A stretch of 64,000 bases of DNA from Chloroflexi bacterium TSY (GTDB lineage: Bacteria; Chloroflexota; Anaerolineae; Caldilineales; Caldilineaceae): assembly GCA_019217005.1 (NCBI GenBank), contig JAHBNG010000071.1, positions 8,895 to 72,894 of the forward strand. Direction: 5' to 3'. Under the pieces are notes generated by a model. The model was not told the origin of the DNA and ran no database searches. It was given only the letters and a program-made list of their open reading frames with translations. Of this stretch, positions 54,758 to 63,650 are shown piece by piece. The stretch's first letter is position 1. Each line of letters begins with the position of its first letter. Made by a program: the position numbers and the translations under genes.

Positions 54758-54772
54758 TTTATTCCGAATTCT

Positions 54773-56209
54773 ATGCAAAAGCCAAATGTTTTATTTATCG
54801 CTGTTGATGACCTGCGGACAGCGCTTGGTTGCTACGGCGATGAGAACGCCATTAGCCCCCACATTGATCGGTTGGCGGCACGCGGCATGCTTTTTCAGCA
54901 CGCCTATTGCCAACAGGCCGTCTGCAATCCATCACGAGCGTCATTGATGACCGGCCTACGTCCAGATACGATCAAGGTTTGGGATTTAAAATCACATTTT
55001 CGCCACGAAGTACCGCCTGAGTGGGCTGAGCTACCTCAATTTACAACGGGAACCCATTTCCGCGCGACCAAGGCTAATGTTGTAACGTTGCCCGAGTATT
55101 TCAAGGCACACGACTATCACACTCAGTCGGTGGGCAAAATCTATCATGGTTCTCCAGAGGCACAGGATCGAGAATCCTGGTCGGTCCCAGAGACCTTGAA
55201 CGTGGTCTGGAAGCGCAACGATTATCTGTTGCCTGAAAACCAGAGCCCTCCTGCTGAACGTTGGCCTGGATTCAAAATGAGTGCCACCGAGGCCGCCGAC
55301 GTACCTGACAATGGGTATGGAGATGGTCAAGTAGCGGATCATGCTGTCCGGATTCTAAACGACATAAAGCACAAATCTTTTTTCTTGGCCGTTGGCTTCC
55401 GCAAGCCCCATCTGCCTTTTAGTGCCCCTAAGAAATATTGGGATCTCTATGACCGTGATCAAATTGGTCCACCCCAACATTCAACAAAACCAACGGGCAT
55501 CCCCGACTATGCATGGCATAATGCCAAAGAGCTACGGGGATACAAAGATATTCCCAATGAGGGACCCCTCCCTGATGACCTCATTCGACGACTACGACAT
55601 GGCTATTATGCCTGCGTCAGCTATATGGATGCTCAGGTTGGCAAATTACTTGATGCACTAGACACACATGGTTTAACCCAGAATACTATCGTCATTTTGT
55701 GGGGTGATCATGGCTACCATCTTGGCGAGAAGGCCCTGTGGTGTAAAACAACCAACTACGAACTCGATACCCGAGCGCCATTGATTCTATCTGTCCCAGC
55801 GTATGCAGCAGGTACGACCGACGCTTTGGTTGAATTTGTGGATATTTACCCGACGCTGCTGGAAAGTTGTGGCTTGCCGAGTCGTAATGAGCTGGAGGGA
55901 ATCAGCCTAATGCCGCTACTAGACCAACCCAAACGACCGTGGAAGCAGGCGGCGTTTAGCCAGTTTCCGCGACCGTGGAGCTATCGCGGTGAACCAGATG
56001 TAATGGGCTATACCATGCGGACCGATCGGTATCGCTATACAGAATGGGTCAAATTTCGCACATTTCAATCGTTGTCTTGCGAACTCTACGATCATGAATT
56101 GGACGCCAATGAAGTGCGAAATCTCGCCCAGGATCCTGAACAGGCGGAACTTGTCCATAAATTGGGAAAACAACTCCGCCGTGGCTGGCGTGGGGCATTG
56201 CCTTGCTGA
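54773..56209 (+). CDS. Type I sulfatase (iduronate-2-sulfatase-like)
   Basis: 478 aa. The formylglycine signature is CNPSRASLMTG with Cys at residue 51, matching C-x-P-S-R. Metal ligands are in FIAVDDLRTALG (Asp12-Asp13) and WGDHGYHLGEKALW. It has no signal peptide, so a cytoplasmic form needs cytoplasmic maturation. Substrate unknown; the family cleaves sulfate esters from sugars or small molecules. Followed within 65 bp by a second sulfatase. Confidence 0.93.
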   Translation: MQKPNVLFIAVDDLRTALGCYGDENAISPHIDRLAARGMLFQHAYCQQAVCNPSRASLMTGLRPDTIKVWDLKSHFRHEVPPEWAELPQFTTGTHFRATKANVVTLPEYFKAHDYHTQSVGKIYHGSPEAQDRESWSVPETLNVVWKRNDYLLPENQSPPAERWPGFKMSATEAADVPDNGYGDGQVADHAVRILNDIKHKSFFLAVGFRKPHLPFSAPKKYWDLYDRDQIGPPQHSTKPTGIPDYAWHNAKELRGYKDIPNEGPLPDDLIRRLRHGYYACVSYMDAQVGKLLDALDTHGLTQNTIVILWGDHGYHLGEKALWCKTTNYELDTRAPLILSVPAYAAGTTDALVEFVDIYPTLLESCGLPSRNELEGISLMPLLDQPKRPWKQAAFSQFPRPWSYRGEPDVMGYTMRTDRYRYTEWVKFRTFQSLSCELYDHELDANEVRNLAQDPEQAELVHKLGKQLRRGWRGALPC

Positions 56210-56273
56210 GCAGTACAAGCTCGTGGTCTACTACGGTTATGAAAAAAGTTTTGACCAGGCCGGATGAGTCTCT

Positions 56274-57794
56274 ATGTCCAAACCCAATATTCTACTCATT
56301 CTATGTGATGAACTCCGAGCCGATGCGCTTGGCTGCTTCGGCAATGATATTGTGCAGACCCCAAACATAGATCGTTTGGCAAGTCAAGGTAGCGTCTTCG
56401 AACAGTGCATGGTCACCCAACCAACCTGTACCCCGAGTCGCGCATCGATCCTGACTGGTTGCTATCCATCGGCCTTGCGTTCGCGTATGGTCGGCTGCTA
56501 CACGCCCCAAGATCCACGATTTTTGCCCCAGGTATTGGCTGAGCACGGATATCGAACAGCTTCAATCGGAAAGATTCACCTCGTCCCGCAGGCCGCAGAG
56601 CCAACGGTTCTCGTAGAGCATCTGGCACAGGATAGCGGTACCTATTATGGATTCCAGGAAGTTGATCTCGTTAATGGACATGGCGACCGTTGCTTTGGGC
56701 CAAATTATTCTAGCTGGGCCAAATCACGCGTGCCAGATTTCGAGAATCGACGACAGGCGCGAGTCCCTCTAGCGTCAGGAGTTGATACATATCGCTGGAC
56801 GCTGCCGTCGGAGATCCATTCCAGCCACTACATCGCTGAGCGGGCTGAAGATTTCTTTGCAACAGTGGCCAAACAAACTGATGCAGCGAACCAACCTTTC
56901 TTCTTGCACGTCTCCTTTCCCGATCCGCATTACCCTTTCATTGTGCCAGAGCCTTATGCCAGCATGTATACACCACGCAATATGCCACCACCATTGCCGC
57001 CTATCACCGAGTCGCGCAATATGCCCGACCTGCATCGGGAAGTCCACTTTCATCACGGTGCAACGCTGACGGGGCCAGATGGTCAACCGGTTGACCGGGT
57101 GATCGGTACGCCGCCGCATGACTATTCGCGCTGCTCGGTGGCAGATTGGCAGCAAGTGAAAGCGACTTATTATGGTATGGTTTCTCTGGTTGATGTAAGC
57201 ATTGGCCGTATCTTAACTGCGCTAGACCGGTCTGGGCTACGTGAGAATACGATCCTCGTCTTTCTTTCCGATCACGGTGATTATCTGGGGGATCACGGCT
57301 TTTACGGCAAAGGGCTGCCGTATGACGGCGTGCTGCGAACTCCCTTGATCTTCTGTGGACCGGAGATTCAGTCGGGCCGGCGAATTTCTGGCATGGCAAC
57401 GACTCTCGATATTGCACCGACTCTTCTGGACATAGCCAAGATTCCGGAGCCAGAAGGTATGCAGGGCCTATCTCTAATGGCTACCTTGCGCGGTATTGAA
57501 AATGGCCTTCGTGATGCGGTGTTGACTGAAAATGACGATGACTTTGTACCTATGCGGATGAGAACGATTACCACTACCCGATGGAAACTAACCTATTATT
57601 TGCATCAAGAACTGGGCGAACTGATTGACAGGAAGAATGACCCGGACGAGATGATCAATCTTTGGCACAATTCTGAGTATGATGAAGTTAAACAGGAGTT
57701 GATGAAGATGCTGCTGGAGATGACGTTGAGCAGCATCGATACTGTAAATGGGCGACGCCAATCGCCTGCACCCCGAGTGCCAAAATGGCAATGA
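56274..57794 (+). CDS. Type I sulfatase
   Basis: 506 aa. CTPSRASILTG with Cys52 as the maturation site; LILCDELRADALG supplies the first metal ligands (Asp12-Glu13 instead of Asp-Asp) and LSDHGDYLGDHG the second set. No signal peptide. It shares a strand and a 64-bp gap with the sulfatase upstream, but is only moderately similar, so the two probably act on different sulfate groups of one substrate. Confidence 0.93.
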   Translation: MSKPNILLILCDELRADALGCFGNDIVQTPNIDRLASQGSVFEQCMVTQPTCTPSRASILTGCYPSALRSRMVGCYTPQDPRFLPQVLAEHGYRTASIGKIHLVPQAAEPTVLVEHLAQDSGTYYGFQEVDLVNGHGDRCFGPNYSSWAKSRVPDFENRRQARVPLASGVDTYRWTLPSEIHSSHYIAERAEDFFATVAKQTDAANQPFFLHVSFPDPHYPFIVPEPYASMYTPRNMPPPLPPITESRNMPDLHREVHFHHGATLTGPDGQPVDRVIGTPPHDYSRCSVADWQQVKATYYGMVSLVDVSIGRILTALDRSGLRENTILVFLSDHGDYLGDHGFYGKGLPYDGVLRTPLIFCGPEIQSGRRISGMATTLDIAPTLLDIAKIPEPEGMQGLSLMATLRGIENGLRDAVLTENDDDFVPMRMRTITTTRWKLTYYLHQELGELIDRKNDPDEMINLWHNSEYDEVKQELMKMLLEMTLSSIDTVNGRRQSPAPRVPKWQ

Positions 57795-57844
57795 GTTGTC
57801 ATCACAACCTCGTTGCTAACAAGTGGGCTGAGTTCGAAATAGAA

Positions 57845-58486
57845 TCATGTACTCGTCGCTTGCTGAAGCTTCCCGCGAATTGGCGATAATCTCTGTTGAA
57901 TCCACCACTCTACAATCAGCAGATTGGGCACCCAGGCCAGCCATGCCACAATTCGGTAGGCAACAATAAAGTCAAGTTCGGCGATAATGAAAATGACGAG
58001 CCATAATCGTAGGGTGACGGCGGCGAAAGTCAGGGAATAGTTGCGGATCACCCAACGTCGGTGTGCTTGAATTTCCTTGTTGCGGATTGTGTAGTAGGCC
58101 ATTGCTCCTGTATAGAGCCAGAGTATGGCCAAGGTTGCAAAGCCGACCCGCGTAATTGGTCCTCCATAGGCTAGCCACGCCATGTAAAAGCCAAAAATAC
58201 CACCGACGGCAATGCCGGCTAGATAGATTCGACCAATCCAACGATGGACGTGCAGCCAACGGCGACGGAGGGCAGGTAGAAACTGAAACGGACCGAGAGC
58301 CAGTGCCAATATCGATCCGGCGACATGTGCCACGATGCCAACTGTATGGACGACATAGACGGCGCGCTGTTCCTCGAAATAGACATCAGGGTTCAGGGTC
58401 AAATAGGGAACAGCCGCAACCAGTGTGATGGCCAGGGCGAGAAACAGCATGACGCCCCAACCTGTTTTTGTGGCAATACTTTTCAT
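57845..58486 (-). CDS. DUF2306 membrane protein
   Basis: 213 aa from ATG at 58486 (GGAGATACA upstream); the 13-residue longer start is less likely. About six TM segments, with GSILALALGPFQFLPALR, WLHVHRWIGRIYLAG and the Arg/His-rich NKEIQAHRRWVIRN loop typical of DUF2306. Function unknown; often near respiratory or heme-linked membrane proteins. Convergent with the sulfatase gene. Confidence 0.88.
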   Translation of the reverse strand: MKSIATKTGWGVMLFLALAITLVAAVPYLTLNPDVYFEEQRAVYVVHTVGIVAHVAGSILALALGPFQFLPALRRRWLHVHRWIGRIYLAGIAVGGIFGFYMAWLAYGGPITRVGFATLAILWLYTGAMAYYTIRNKEIQAHRRWVIRNYSLTFAAVTLRLWLVIFIIAELDFIVAYRIVAWLAWVPNLLIVEWWIQQRLSPIRGKLQQATST

Positions 58487-59221
58487 TGTATCTCCTCGTA
58501 TTGATGACACCCAACCACTTTTCAAATAGGTTCTTACTATAGCCTTTCAGAAAAAGATTTTCTTGTCATTGACGGCATTTCAGCATTTCAGCTCGTCAGC
58601 TCTCTGGCTGACCGGCTGAAATGCTGACAAGCTACTGTTTCGTGTGGAAAAGCATTATCTGAACATCTATATATCAATAATACGCAGGAAAGAGTGGATT
58701 GTCGCAAGTACAGTTATATTTACCCAGGAAAGTCGCTCTCCCACAGATCGGGCGCAACGATATCTCGAACAGTGGAGACGGAACAAAACCTTCTTTGGCG
58801 ACGATTGCCTGGCAACAATTGGCTCGATTGTGATGACTCGAAAGCTCTATCATGGGATGGAGGGAGCTCAAGACCACTACATGGTTCAGAATTAGGATTG
58901 CCTCCGTATGCGAAAAACATAGATCGTCTACGCTAGCATTTTGTGATAGACTAAATGGTGATGATGACGATTCCTGTCTTGATCTTGTTCTTTAGTATGC
59001 AAAGATATTTTGTGGAAGGGATTGTGATGTCGGGGATCAAGCGGTAGTTTGGCGCGATGGTGATGCGAACCTATCCGAAGTCGAAATCAAACCATAGCAT
59101 GGTATAAATCAGTATCACTCATCTCGCAAAGGCATGCAAACCCGTCGTTTCTCTCTGAGGAAAGCATCGATGCGCACTTTTGTGGTAGATGAGCCATCAA
59201 TATAAGTGTTGGGGGAAATGA
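58487..59221. other. Divergent intergenic region
   Basis: 735 bp between the DUF2306 gene and the small protein at 59222. The left part is repeat family H copy 2. The remainder (58680-59200) contains only weak frames on both strands with no recognisable product; CTATCCGAA at 59072 is a fragment of repeat family A. Confidence 0.45.
58564..58674 (-). repeat. Repeat family H, copy 2
   Basis: Reverse complement of 27679-27794, through GCTACTGTTTCGTGTGGAAA and GAACATCTATATAT. The stem is interrupted by extra GGCATTTCAGCATTTCAG on the left, so the hairpin is less perfect than copy 1. Confidence 0.75.
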
Positions 59222-59500
59222 ATGCCAAAACGACAGAAAGTAATGATTCTTTACTTAGTTAACTCCGCCCTCGATAGCGAGGTTACGGGTTGGACCTTTT
59301 ATGATGGCACGGGTAAAACACGGCCCACCACAGGGGATAGCGATACACCGCCCTACGAAACTGGATTGGATGCCCTCTTGGATGGCTGGCGCGTGATTCA
59401 GTTCCCGCAACTCATTCCACCCTATCCCAATATGGAATATACAACTTCATTTCATATGTTTGAATTTATCTTTGAAAAAATAGAGGATGTTGACGCATGA
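59222..59500 (+). CDS. Small conserved-looking protein upstream of PhyH
   Basis: 92 aa, ATG at 59222 preceded by GGGGG. Composition is that of a compact soluble protein (WTFYDGTGKTRP, TGLDALLDGWRVIQFPQL, TTSFHMFEFIFEKIED). Its stop overlaps the PhyH start by 4 bp (ATGA), so the two are translationally coupled. No family name recognised. Confidence 0.75.
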   Translation: MPKRQKVMILYLVNSALDSEVTGWTFYDGTGKTRPTTGDSDTPPYETGLDALLDGWRVIQFPQLIPPYPNMEYTTSFHMFEFIFEKIEDVDA

Positions 59501-60381
59501 TGAATCTTCAAGTTGAAAAACAATATCTACTAACCACGAACCAGATGGCTTCTTTTGCCGCACGTGGATTTCTGCGATTTGACAACTTTATTCCGCCAGA
59601 GATCAACCGCGCCGTCATGGCTGAGATTGATGCGGGTAGCATCGACAGACCCGCTGGCGGGACTCTACTCTCGGTATGCTATCCACCGCCTTCGCCCCTT
59701 GGCGAGATGCTTCGTCTTCCTCAAGTGCAGGGGATTATCCAAAGCCTCGTTGGTCCCGATCCCATCTTTGATCATCATGCCATCCACATTCGGAAACCCA
59801 ACGAAGGCAAAGCCCAAGGATTACACGGTGACTCCATCATCGATACGCGGATGCACTTTGACATTCAGCTCATGTATTTCCCCCACGATGTGCCTTTGGA
59901 AATGGGTGGCACACTGATTCTGCCGGGGAGTCAATTCCGCCGTATCAACGAATCTGATATTGCCCGTTACCAGAATTTCCGTGGTCAAATCCCTATCGTC
60001 TGCGAAGCCGGAACCTTACTGGCTCTCCATCACGGCATCTGGCACTGTGGCCGCCGCAACCAGACGAACCAAACGCGCTACATGTACAAGCTCCGTCTGA
60101 ATCTGCGGGTCCGCCAATTGCGCTTGTGGAATACCGATGATCTAGAGACGCAAATGGCCGCCGATCCCTACAAGAGGAAAAATCGAAAAGGCACCGAGGA
60201 AGAGAATCTCTACACCATTCTGGGGCGACGTGAACCCTGGTATGAATACCCCACCGGACGTCTGGAGATCGTCAATCGTTCTAAATTCTGGCGTTTCTTG
60301 AGTGGCAACGACAAGTTCGACGCCCAGTATTGGCTGACGCGGTTGGAGAATCAGCCAGAGAACCTAACAATCGCTGCTTAA
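59497..60381 (+). CDS. Phytanoyl-CoA dioxygenase (PhyH)-like enzyme
   Basis: 294 aa. H-x-D in GLHGDSIIDTR and the distal His in GIWHCGRRNQTNQTRYMY define the Fe(II) site; the Arg after it probably binds 2-oxoglutarate. A long C-terminal extension (~residues 210-294, with PTGRLEIVNRSKFWRF) is beyond the core. Coupled to the preceding small gene and followed by a PNPOx-like gene. Confidence 0.88.
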   Translation: MMNLQVEKQYLLTTNQMASFAARGFLRFDNFIPPEINRAVMAEIDAGSIDRPAGGTLLSVCYPPPSPLGEMLRLPQVQGIIQSLVGPDPIFDHHAIHIRKPNEGKAQGLHGDSIIDTRMHFDIQLMYFPHDVPLEMGGTLILPGSQFRRINESDIARYQNFRGQIPIVCEAGTLLALHHGIWHCGRRNQTNQTRYMYKLRLNLRVRQLRLWNTDDLETQMAADPYKRKNRKGTEEENLYTILGRREPWYEYPTGRLEIVNRSKFWRFLSGNDKFDAQYWLTRLENQPENLTIAA

Positions 60382-60392
60382 AGGATCTTGCC

Positions 60393-60854
60393 ATGCAAAT
60401 TGTTCATTCGTTTTCCGAAATTGAAGCTGAATTCATCAAACGCGCACATCATCTGGTGCTCTGTAATTGTGCGACCGTTGACACACGCAATCGTCCACGC
60501 TCACGCATCCTTCATCCAATTTGGGAAGGCAGAACCGGTTGGGTGACGACTCGTGGAGATTCGCTCAAAATTAAACATCTGGCAGCCAACCCATTTGTCT
60601 CGTTGGCCTATATTAAAGAGCCATTCAAACCTTTATATGTGGAATGCCGCGCTGTCTGGAATGACGATCTGGAGATGAGAAAGCGTATCTGGGAAAAGTT
60701 TAGGAATACTCCGGAGCCACTGGGCTTTGATCCAGGGCTCACTTGGGGAGATGTAACAGATCCATATAACGGGTTGTTGCAGTTAACGGCCTGGCGTATT
60801 GAAATCAACGACTATACACTCGAGCCATCTCAGATAAAAGTATGGCGTGAATAG
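60393..60854 (+). CDS. Pyridoxamine 5'-phosphate oxidase-like FMN-binding protein
   Basis: 153 aa from ATG at 60393 (AAAGGAT upstream), 11 bp after the PhyH stop. The split beta-barrel pattern of the superfamily is visible: HLVLCNCATVDTRNRPRSRI, GWVTTRGDSLKIKHLAANPF, VSLAYIKEPFKPLYVECRAV. Flavin or F420 use cannot be decided. Shares the transcript with the PhyH genes on both sides. Confidence 0.85.
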   Translation: MQIVHSFSEIEAEFIKRAHHLVLCNCATVDTRNRPRSRILHPIWEGRTGWVTTRGDSLKIKHLAANPFVSLAYIKEPFKPLYVECRAVWNDDLEMRKRIWEKFRNTPEPLGFDPGLTWGDVTDPYNGLLQLTAWRIEINDYTLEPSQIKVWRE

Positions 60855-60880
60855 AAAACTATCCGCAATGAGGTAACTAC

Positions 60881-61213
60881 ATGTCAGATTCTGTTTGGAA
60901 CAAAAAAGGCGCTGCGATGAGCGACAAGTCAGCTCGCAAAGAATTTGGGCTTACGCAAGAGGAAATTATCCAGGCAATCCGTGATGACAAACTCCAGTAT
61001 CGTCAGAATCACATGCACGGCAATCCCTATTTGCGGCTTCTTCGCAAGGAAGTAGAGTCCCTCGTGAAAGAAAAATATGGTCCCAATTACCTGGAGCAGC
61101 AAAATCTTAACACCGAGTTGGCAAAGGTCAACAAGGAAATCCGATCTTTAAAACGCAAGATATCGTCTCTTGAGAAGACAAAAGCCGAATTGTTAGAACA
61201 AGGTGCACAATAG
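60881..61213 (+). CDS. Short protein with C-terminal coiled coil
   Basis: 110 aa. GAGG seven bases upstream supports the start at 60881; an ATG 12 codons later (MSDKSARKEFG) is an alternative. N-terminal ~60 residues (KEFGLTQEEIIQAIRDDKLQ) look like a small helical domain; residues ~68-106 form a coiled coil (LAKVNKEIRSLKRKISSLEK). Lies between the PNPOx-like and third PhyH genes with small gaps. No family recognised. Confidence 0.7.
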   Translation: MSDSVWNKKGAAMSDKSARKEFGLTQEEIIQAIRDDKLQYRQNHMHGNPYLRLLRKEVESLVKEKYGPNYLEQQNLNTELAKVNKEIRSLKRKISSLEKTKAELLEQGAQ

Positions 61214-61224
61214 CTCCGGAGGCT

Positions 61225-62064
61225 ATGATGACAGCCCAAACTGATGCATTCCCTGACCTGAATCGCGTTCGCCAGTTTTTTCCACTCGGCGTTGCCGAAC
61301 CCAAGAAACTCAGTCAAGCGCAAATCAACCAATTTAATGAAAAGGGTTATATCTTCCCACTCGATCTCTTCCGCCCAGAAGAAGTCATTGCGCAGCGTGC
61401 CTATTTTGATGACCTGCTCGAAAAAGCATTTGCTGCCGGATGGAACAGCTACGAGATCAACGGTTGGCATAAACATTGCGCCGCCATCTATGATCTGGTG
61501 ACAGATAACCGTATTTTGGATTATGTGCAAGATCTACTTGGCGAAAATTTGGTGTTGTGGGGAACCCATTACTTCACCAAAATGCCGGGCGACGGCAAGC
61601 GGGTCAGTTGGCATCAAGACGCATCCTATTGGCCGTTGACCCCCAGCAAAACGGTCACGGCCTGGTTGGCGATCGATGACGCCGACGTTGATAATGGCGC
61701 CATGCAGTTCATCCCTGGCTCACACCTGCATGCCCAAGTTGCTTTTGAAGATAGTCAGGCAGAAGAAGACAATGTGTTGTATCAAACTGTACCTGATGCC
61801 GAAGGCTATGGTGATCCCCCCGTTGTGGTTGAACTACAAGCGGGCCAAATCTCTCTACACACCGATTGGCTGCTTCACGGCTCCGAACCAAACCTCTCGG
61901 ATCGCCGCCGATGTGGTCTAACCATGCGCTTTGTTTCAGCCGATGTACGAGCCTTGAAAGGTTGGAACCAGAATAGCATCATCTGTCGTGGGTGCGATCC
62001 GAGCGGTCATTGGGTGAATCATCCGCGGCCCGAAGGCGAACATATCCCGCAGAAAACACCATAG
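61225..62064 (+). CDS. Phytanoyl-CoA dioxygenase (PhyH)-like enzyme
   Basis: 279 aa. Clear ligands: WHQDASYWPLTP (H-x-D) and LLHGSEPNLSDRRRCGLT with distal His and the 2-oxoglutarate Arg. FIPGSHLHAQ is a family signature. GGAGG sits just before two adjacent ATGs (61225 and 61228). Third PhyH protein in the window; not closely similar to the other two, so not a recent duplicate. Confidence 0.92.
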   Translation: MMTAQTDAFPDLNRVRQFFPLGVAEPKKLSQAQINQFNEKGYIFPLDLFRPEEVIAQRAYFDDLLEKAFAAGWNSYEINGWHKHCAAIYDLVTDNRILDYVQDLLGENLVLWGTHYFTKMPGDGKRVSWHQDASYWPLTPSKTVTAWLAIDDADVDNGAMQFIPGSHLHAQVAFEDSQAEEDNVLYQTVPDAEGYGDPPVVVELQAGQISLHTDWLLHGSEPNLSDRRRCGLTMRFVSADVRALKGWNQNSIICRGCDPSGHWVNHPRPEGEHIPQKTP

Positions 62065-62068
62065 GAGA

Positions 62069-62271
62069 TTCCCCAAATACAACCGGTAGGGCAATCGCGT
62101 ACCTTAAAAAAGTGGCTCTATTGGGCAATCGCCATCGGTTCAAACCGACGTCTAGCAACCAAAGTACGCTGAAGCGCACTCCAGTTCAACCCGCTTGAGC
62201 GGGTTTACGCTTAGTAGATCGGCGTTTCAACGCTGGGCGGCAAAGTTCGCGATTTCCCAAATACAACCGGT
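62069..62271. repeat. Direct repeats enclosing a ~180-bp non-coding block
   Basis: GATTCCCCAAATACAACCGGT at 62069 recurs as GATTTCCCAAATACAACCGGT ending about 62271. Between them lie a terminator-like hairpin and GC-rich DNA without a gene. Confidence 0.5.
62188..62205 (+). terminator. Terminator-like hairpin after the third PhyH gene
   Basis: AACCCGC-TTGA-GCGGGTT forms a perfect 7-bp stem with a 4-nt loop, followed by only a short T stretch. Between convergent genes. Confidence 0.6.
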
Positions 62272-62314
62272 CTGCTATGTTGAATGAGGTGAAAGGATAG
62301 GATAAGATGAGCAG

Positions 62315-62749
62315 TCACTTTTCGCAAAAAGCCTTCACTGCATCCATATCCTTCTCAATCGCCTTTTTGACCATCCCTTTGATGAGCGGATTCATCAGCT
62401 TGGGCAACAGTTTATAGGCGTTTGCATCCATCACCATCACCAATTCAGTCTGATCGCCTTTTGCTGCGACGGTGAAGACCGTATCCCATATCGTGCCGCC
62501 CGTGTCGGAGACGAGCCGAATCCGCTCATTCTCCACATATTCTGTTACTTCCAACTCGGTCGTCGCCTCTTTTCCATTCATCAGACGCGTCTCTCGAAAA
62601 TGGGTTCCGACGCCTGATTGAGTATCTGACAGGATTTCTACATTCACAATATGTGGCAATGCCTGCGAAAACTGATTGATGTTGGCAACTGTATCAAAGA
62701 CCAACTCAACCGGAGCATCGATCGTACGTGTCACAACTGTTTGAGTCAT
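62315..62749 (-). CDS. SRPBCC/polyketide cyclase-like protein
   Basis: 144 aa, start at 62749 with GGAGG four bases upstream. START-fold pattern: TRTIDAPVELVFDTVANINQ, ETRLMNGKEATTELEVTEYV and WDTVFTVAAKG. Binds a small ligand or acts as a non-enzymatic carrier. Last of four same-strand genes (63965 to 62315). Confidence 0.85.
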   Translation of the reverse strand: MTQTVVTRTIDAPVELVFDTVANINQFSQALPHIVNVEILSDTQSGVGTHFRETRLMNGKEATTELEVTEYVENERIRLVSDTGGTIWDTVFTVAAKGDQTELVMVMDANAYKLLPKLMNPLIKGMVKKAIEKDMDAVKAFCEK

Positions 62750-62785
62750 GTTGCCTCCAAAGGAATGAACATTCATTATAGCGAG

Positions 62786-63139
62786 TCAGTGTAGATTCGG
62801 GTCGACCAGTTGAAACCAATGGCCATCGGGGTCAGTGAATGTCAAACAGTCAGCTGAACCATCTGTCCCCCGAAAAAGCAGGCCGCGTGCCTCGAGTTGC
62901 TGGCGAGTTTGTGGAAGATCATCCGTGTAGAGAACCAAAGCCGACTGCGCATTTTGGTAGTGATCTGTTCGCTGTTTATGATCGCCTGGACGGAGTAGCA
63001 CTTCGATCGAACCACACTGCAACCAGATGAATCCCCCTTCTTGACGAGTAACGACGTCCCACCCCAAGATGTTTGTGTAAAACTCTTGTGAAACCAGTGG
63101 ATCGGCAACAAATAATTCGATATGGCCAATGTTCATATT
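62786..63139 (-). CDS. VOC (glyoxalase/dioxygenase superfamily) protein
   Basis: 116 aa from 63139 (AAGGAG upstream). Typical betaalphabetabetabeta start GHIELFVADPLVSQEFYTNI, SIEVLLRP and CLTFTDPDGHWFQLVDP. Metal ligands cannot be fixed: His4 of GHIE and the Glu/His pair GHWFQ are candidates. It starts 7 bp after the DinB gene's stop. Confidence 0.88.
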   Translation of the reverse strand, partial: NMNIGHIELFVADPLVSQEFYTNILGWDVVTRQEGGFIWLQCGSIEVLLRPGDHKQRTDHYQNAQSALVLYTDDLPQTRQQLEARGLLFRGTDGSADCLTFTDPDGHWFQLVDPNLH

Positions 63140-63146
63140 ACTCTCC

Positions 63147-63626
63147 TTAAGGGATGATCGAATCATTTGTGCCCGCCAATTGGCGCAGATACTCAAACTG
63201 GCCCGCGTGATATGTTTCATGCCAGTGGAGAAACGAGAGACGAGCACCTAAGCTCTCTTTCCGTTCCTCATCCACAATTTGGGCTAAATCATCATCGGTG
63301 AGTGTCTCGAGCTTCCCCAGTATTTGCTTTTGCGACTCATGTAAGATCGACATCAAGCGGTCAAAATGTACACAATCTTCGCTGTTTATGACAGGTTCGG
63401 AGCCACGCGTGTAGCGAGCGCGCTCTTCATCCGTCATCAGGGGCTCTTGGTCCAGCAGGTTGAGCACTTTTTCGCGGCTGTCTAGGATATGGCCAAGCAC
63501 CCAGTTCATACAATTGCCGCGAAGTGCTGGCTGTAAAACGCTGTCGTCATGCGTCAAACCCTCCGTTTGCTTCTCCATGATCCAGTAGGTGATGCCAAAA
63601 TGGCGAGCAAGTCGATCTTTACTCAT
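63147..63626 (-). CDS. DinB-family protein
   Basis: 159 aa four-helix-bundle protein. NWVLGHILDSREKVLN and HWHETYHAGQFEYL give the His triad of DinB metal-binding proteins. The family includes thiol transferases (bacillithiol, mycothiol) and damage-induced proteins. Clustered with YCII and VOC genes, a common small-molecule detoxification grouping. Confidence 0.9.
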   Translation of the reverse strand: MSKDRLARHFGITYWIMEKQTEGLTHDDSVLQPALRGNCMNWVLGHILDSREKVLNLLDQEPLMTDEERARYTRGSEPVINSEDCVHFDRLMSILHESQKQILGKLETLTDDDLAQIVDEERKESLGARLSFLHWHETYHAGQFEYLRQLAGTNDSIIP

Positions 63627-63650
63627 AACCGATTCTCCTATGATTTATTC

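Noticed and set aside
58644..58936. Two overlapping plus-strand frames of ~80 codons
   Set aside because: They begin inside repeat family H and show no conserved composition or ribosome binding site.
62130..62160. GGTTCAAACC-like T-arm, possible tRNA
   Set aside because: No acceptor stem, anticodon arm or overall cloverleaf could be assembled around it; the same holds for GGTTCAAATC near 30305.
20041..62271. Possible CRISPR array among the many short repeats
   Set aside because: No set of regularly spaced identical 25-40 bp repeats with unique spacers exists; repeats are scattered or inverted pairs.
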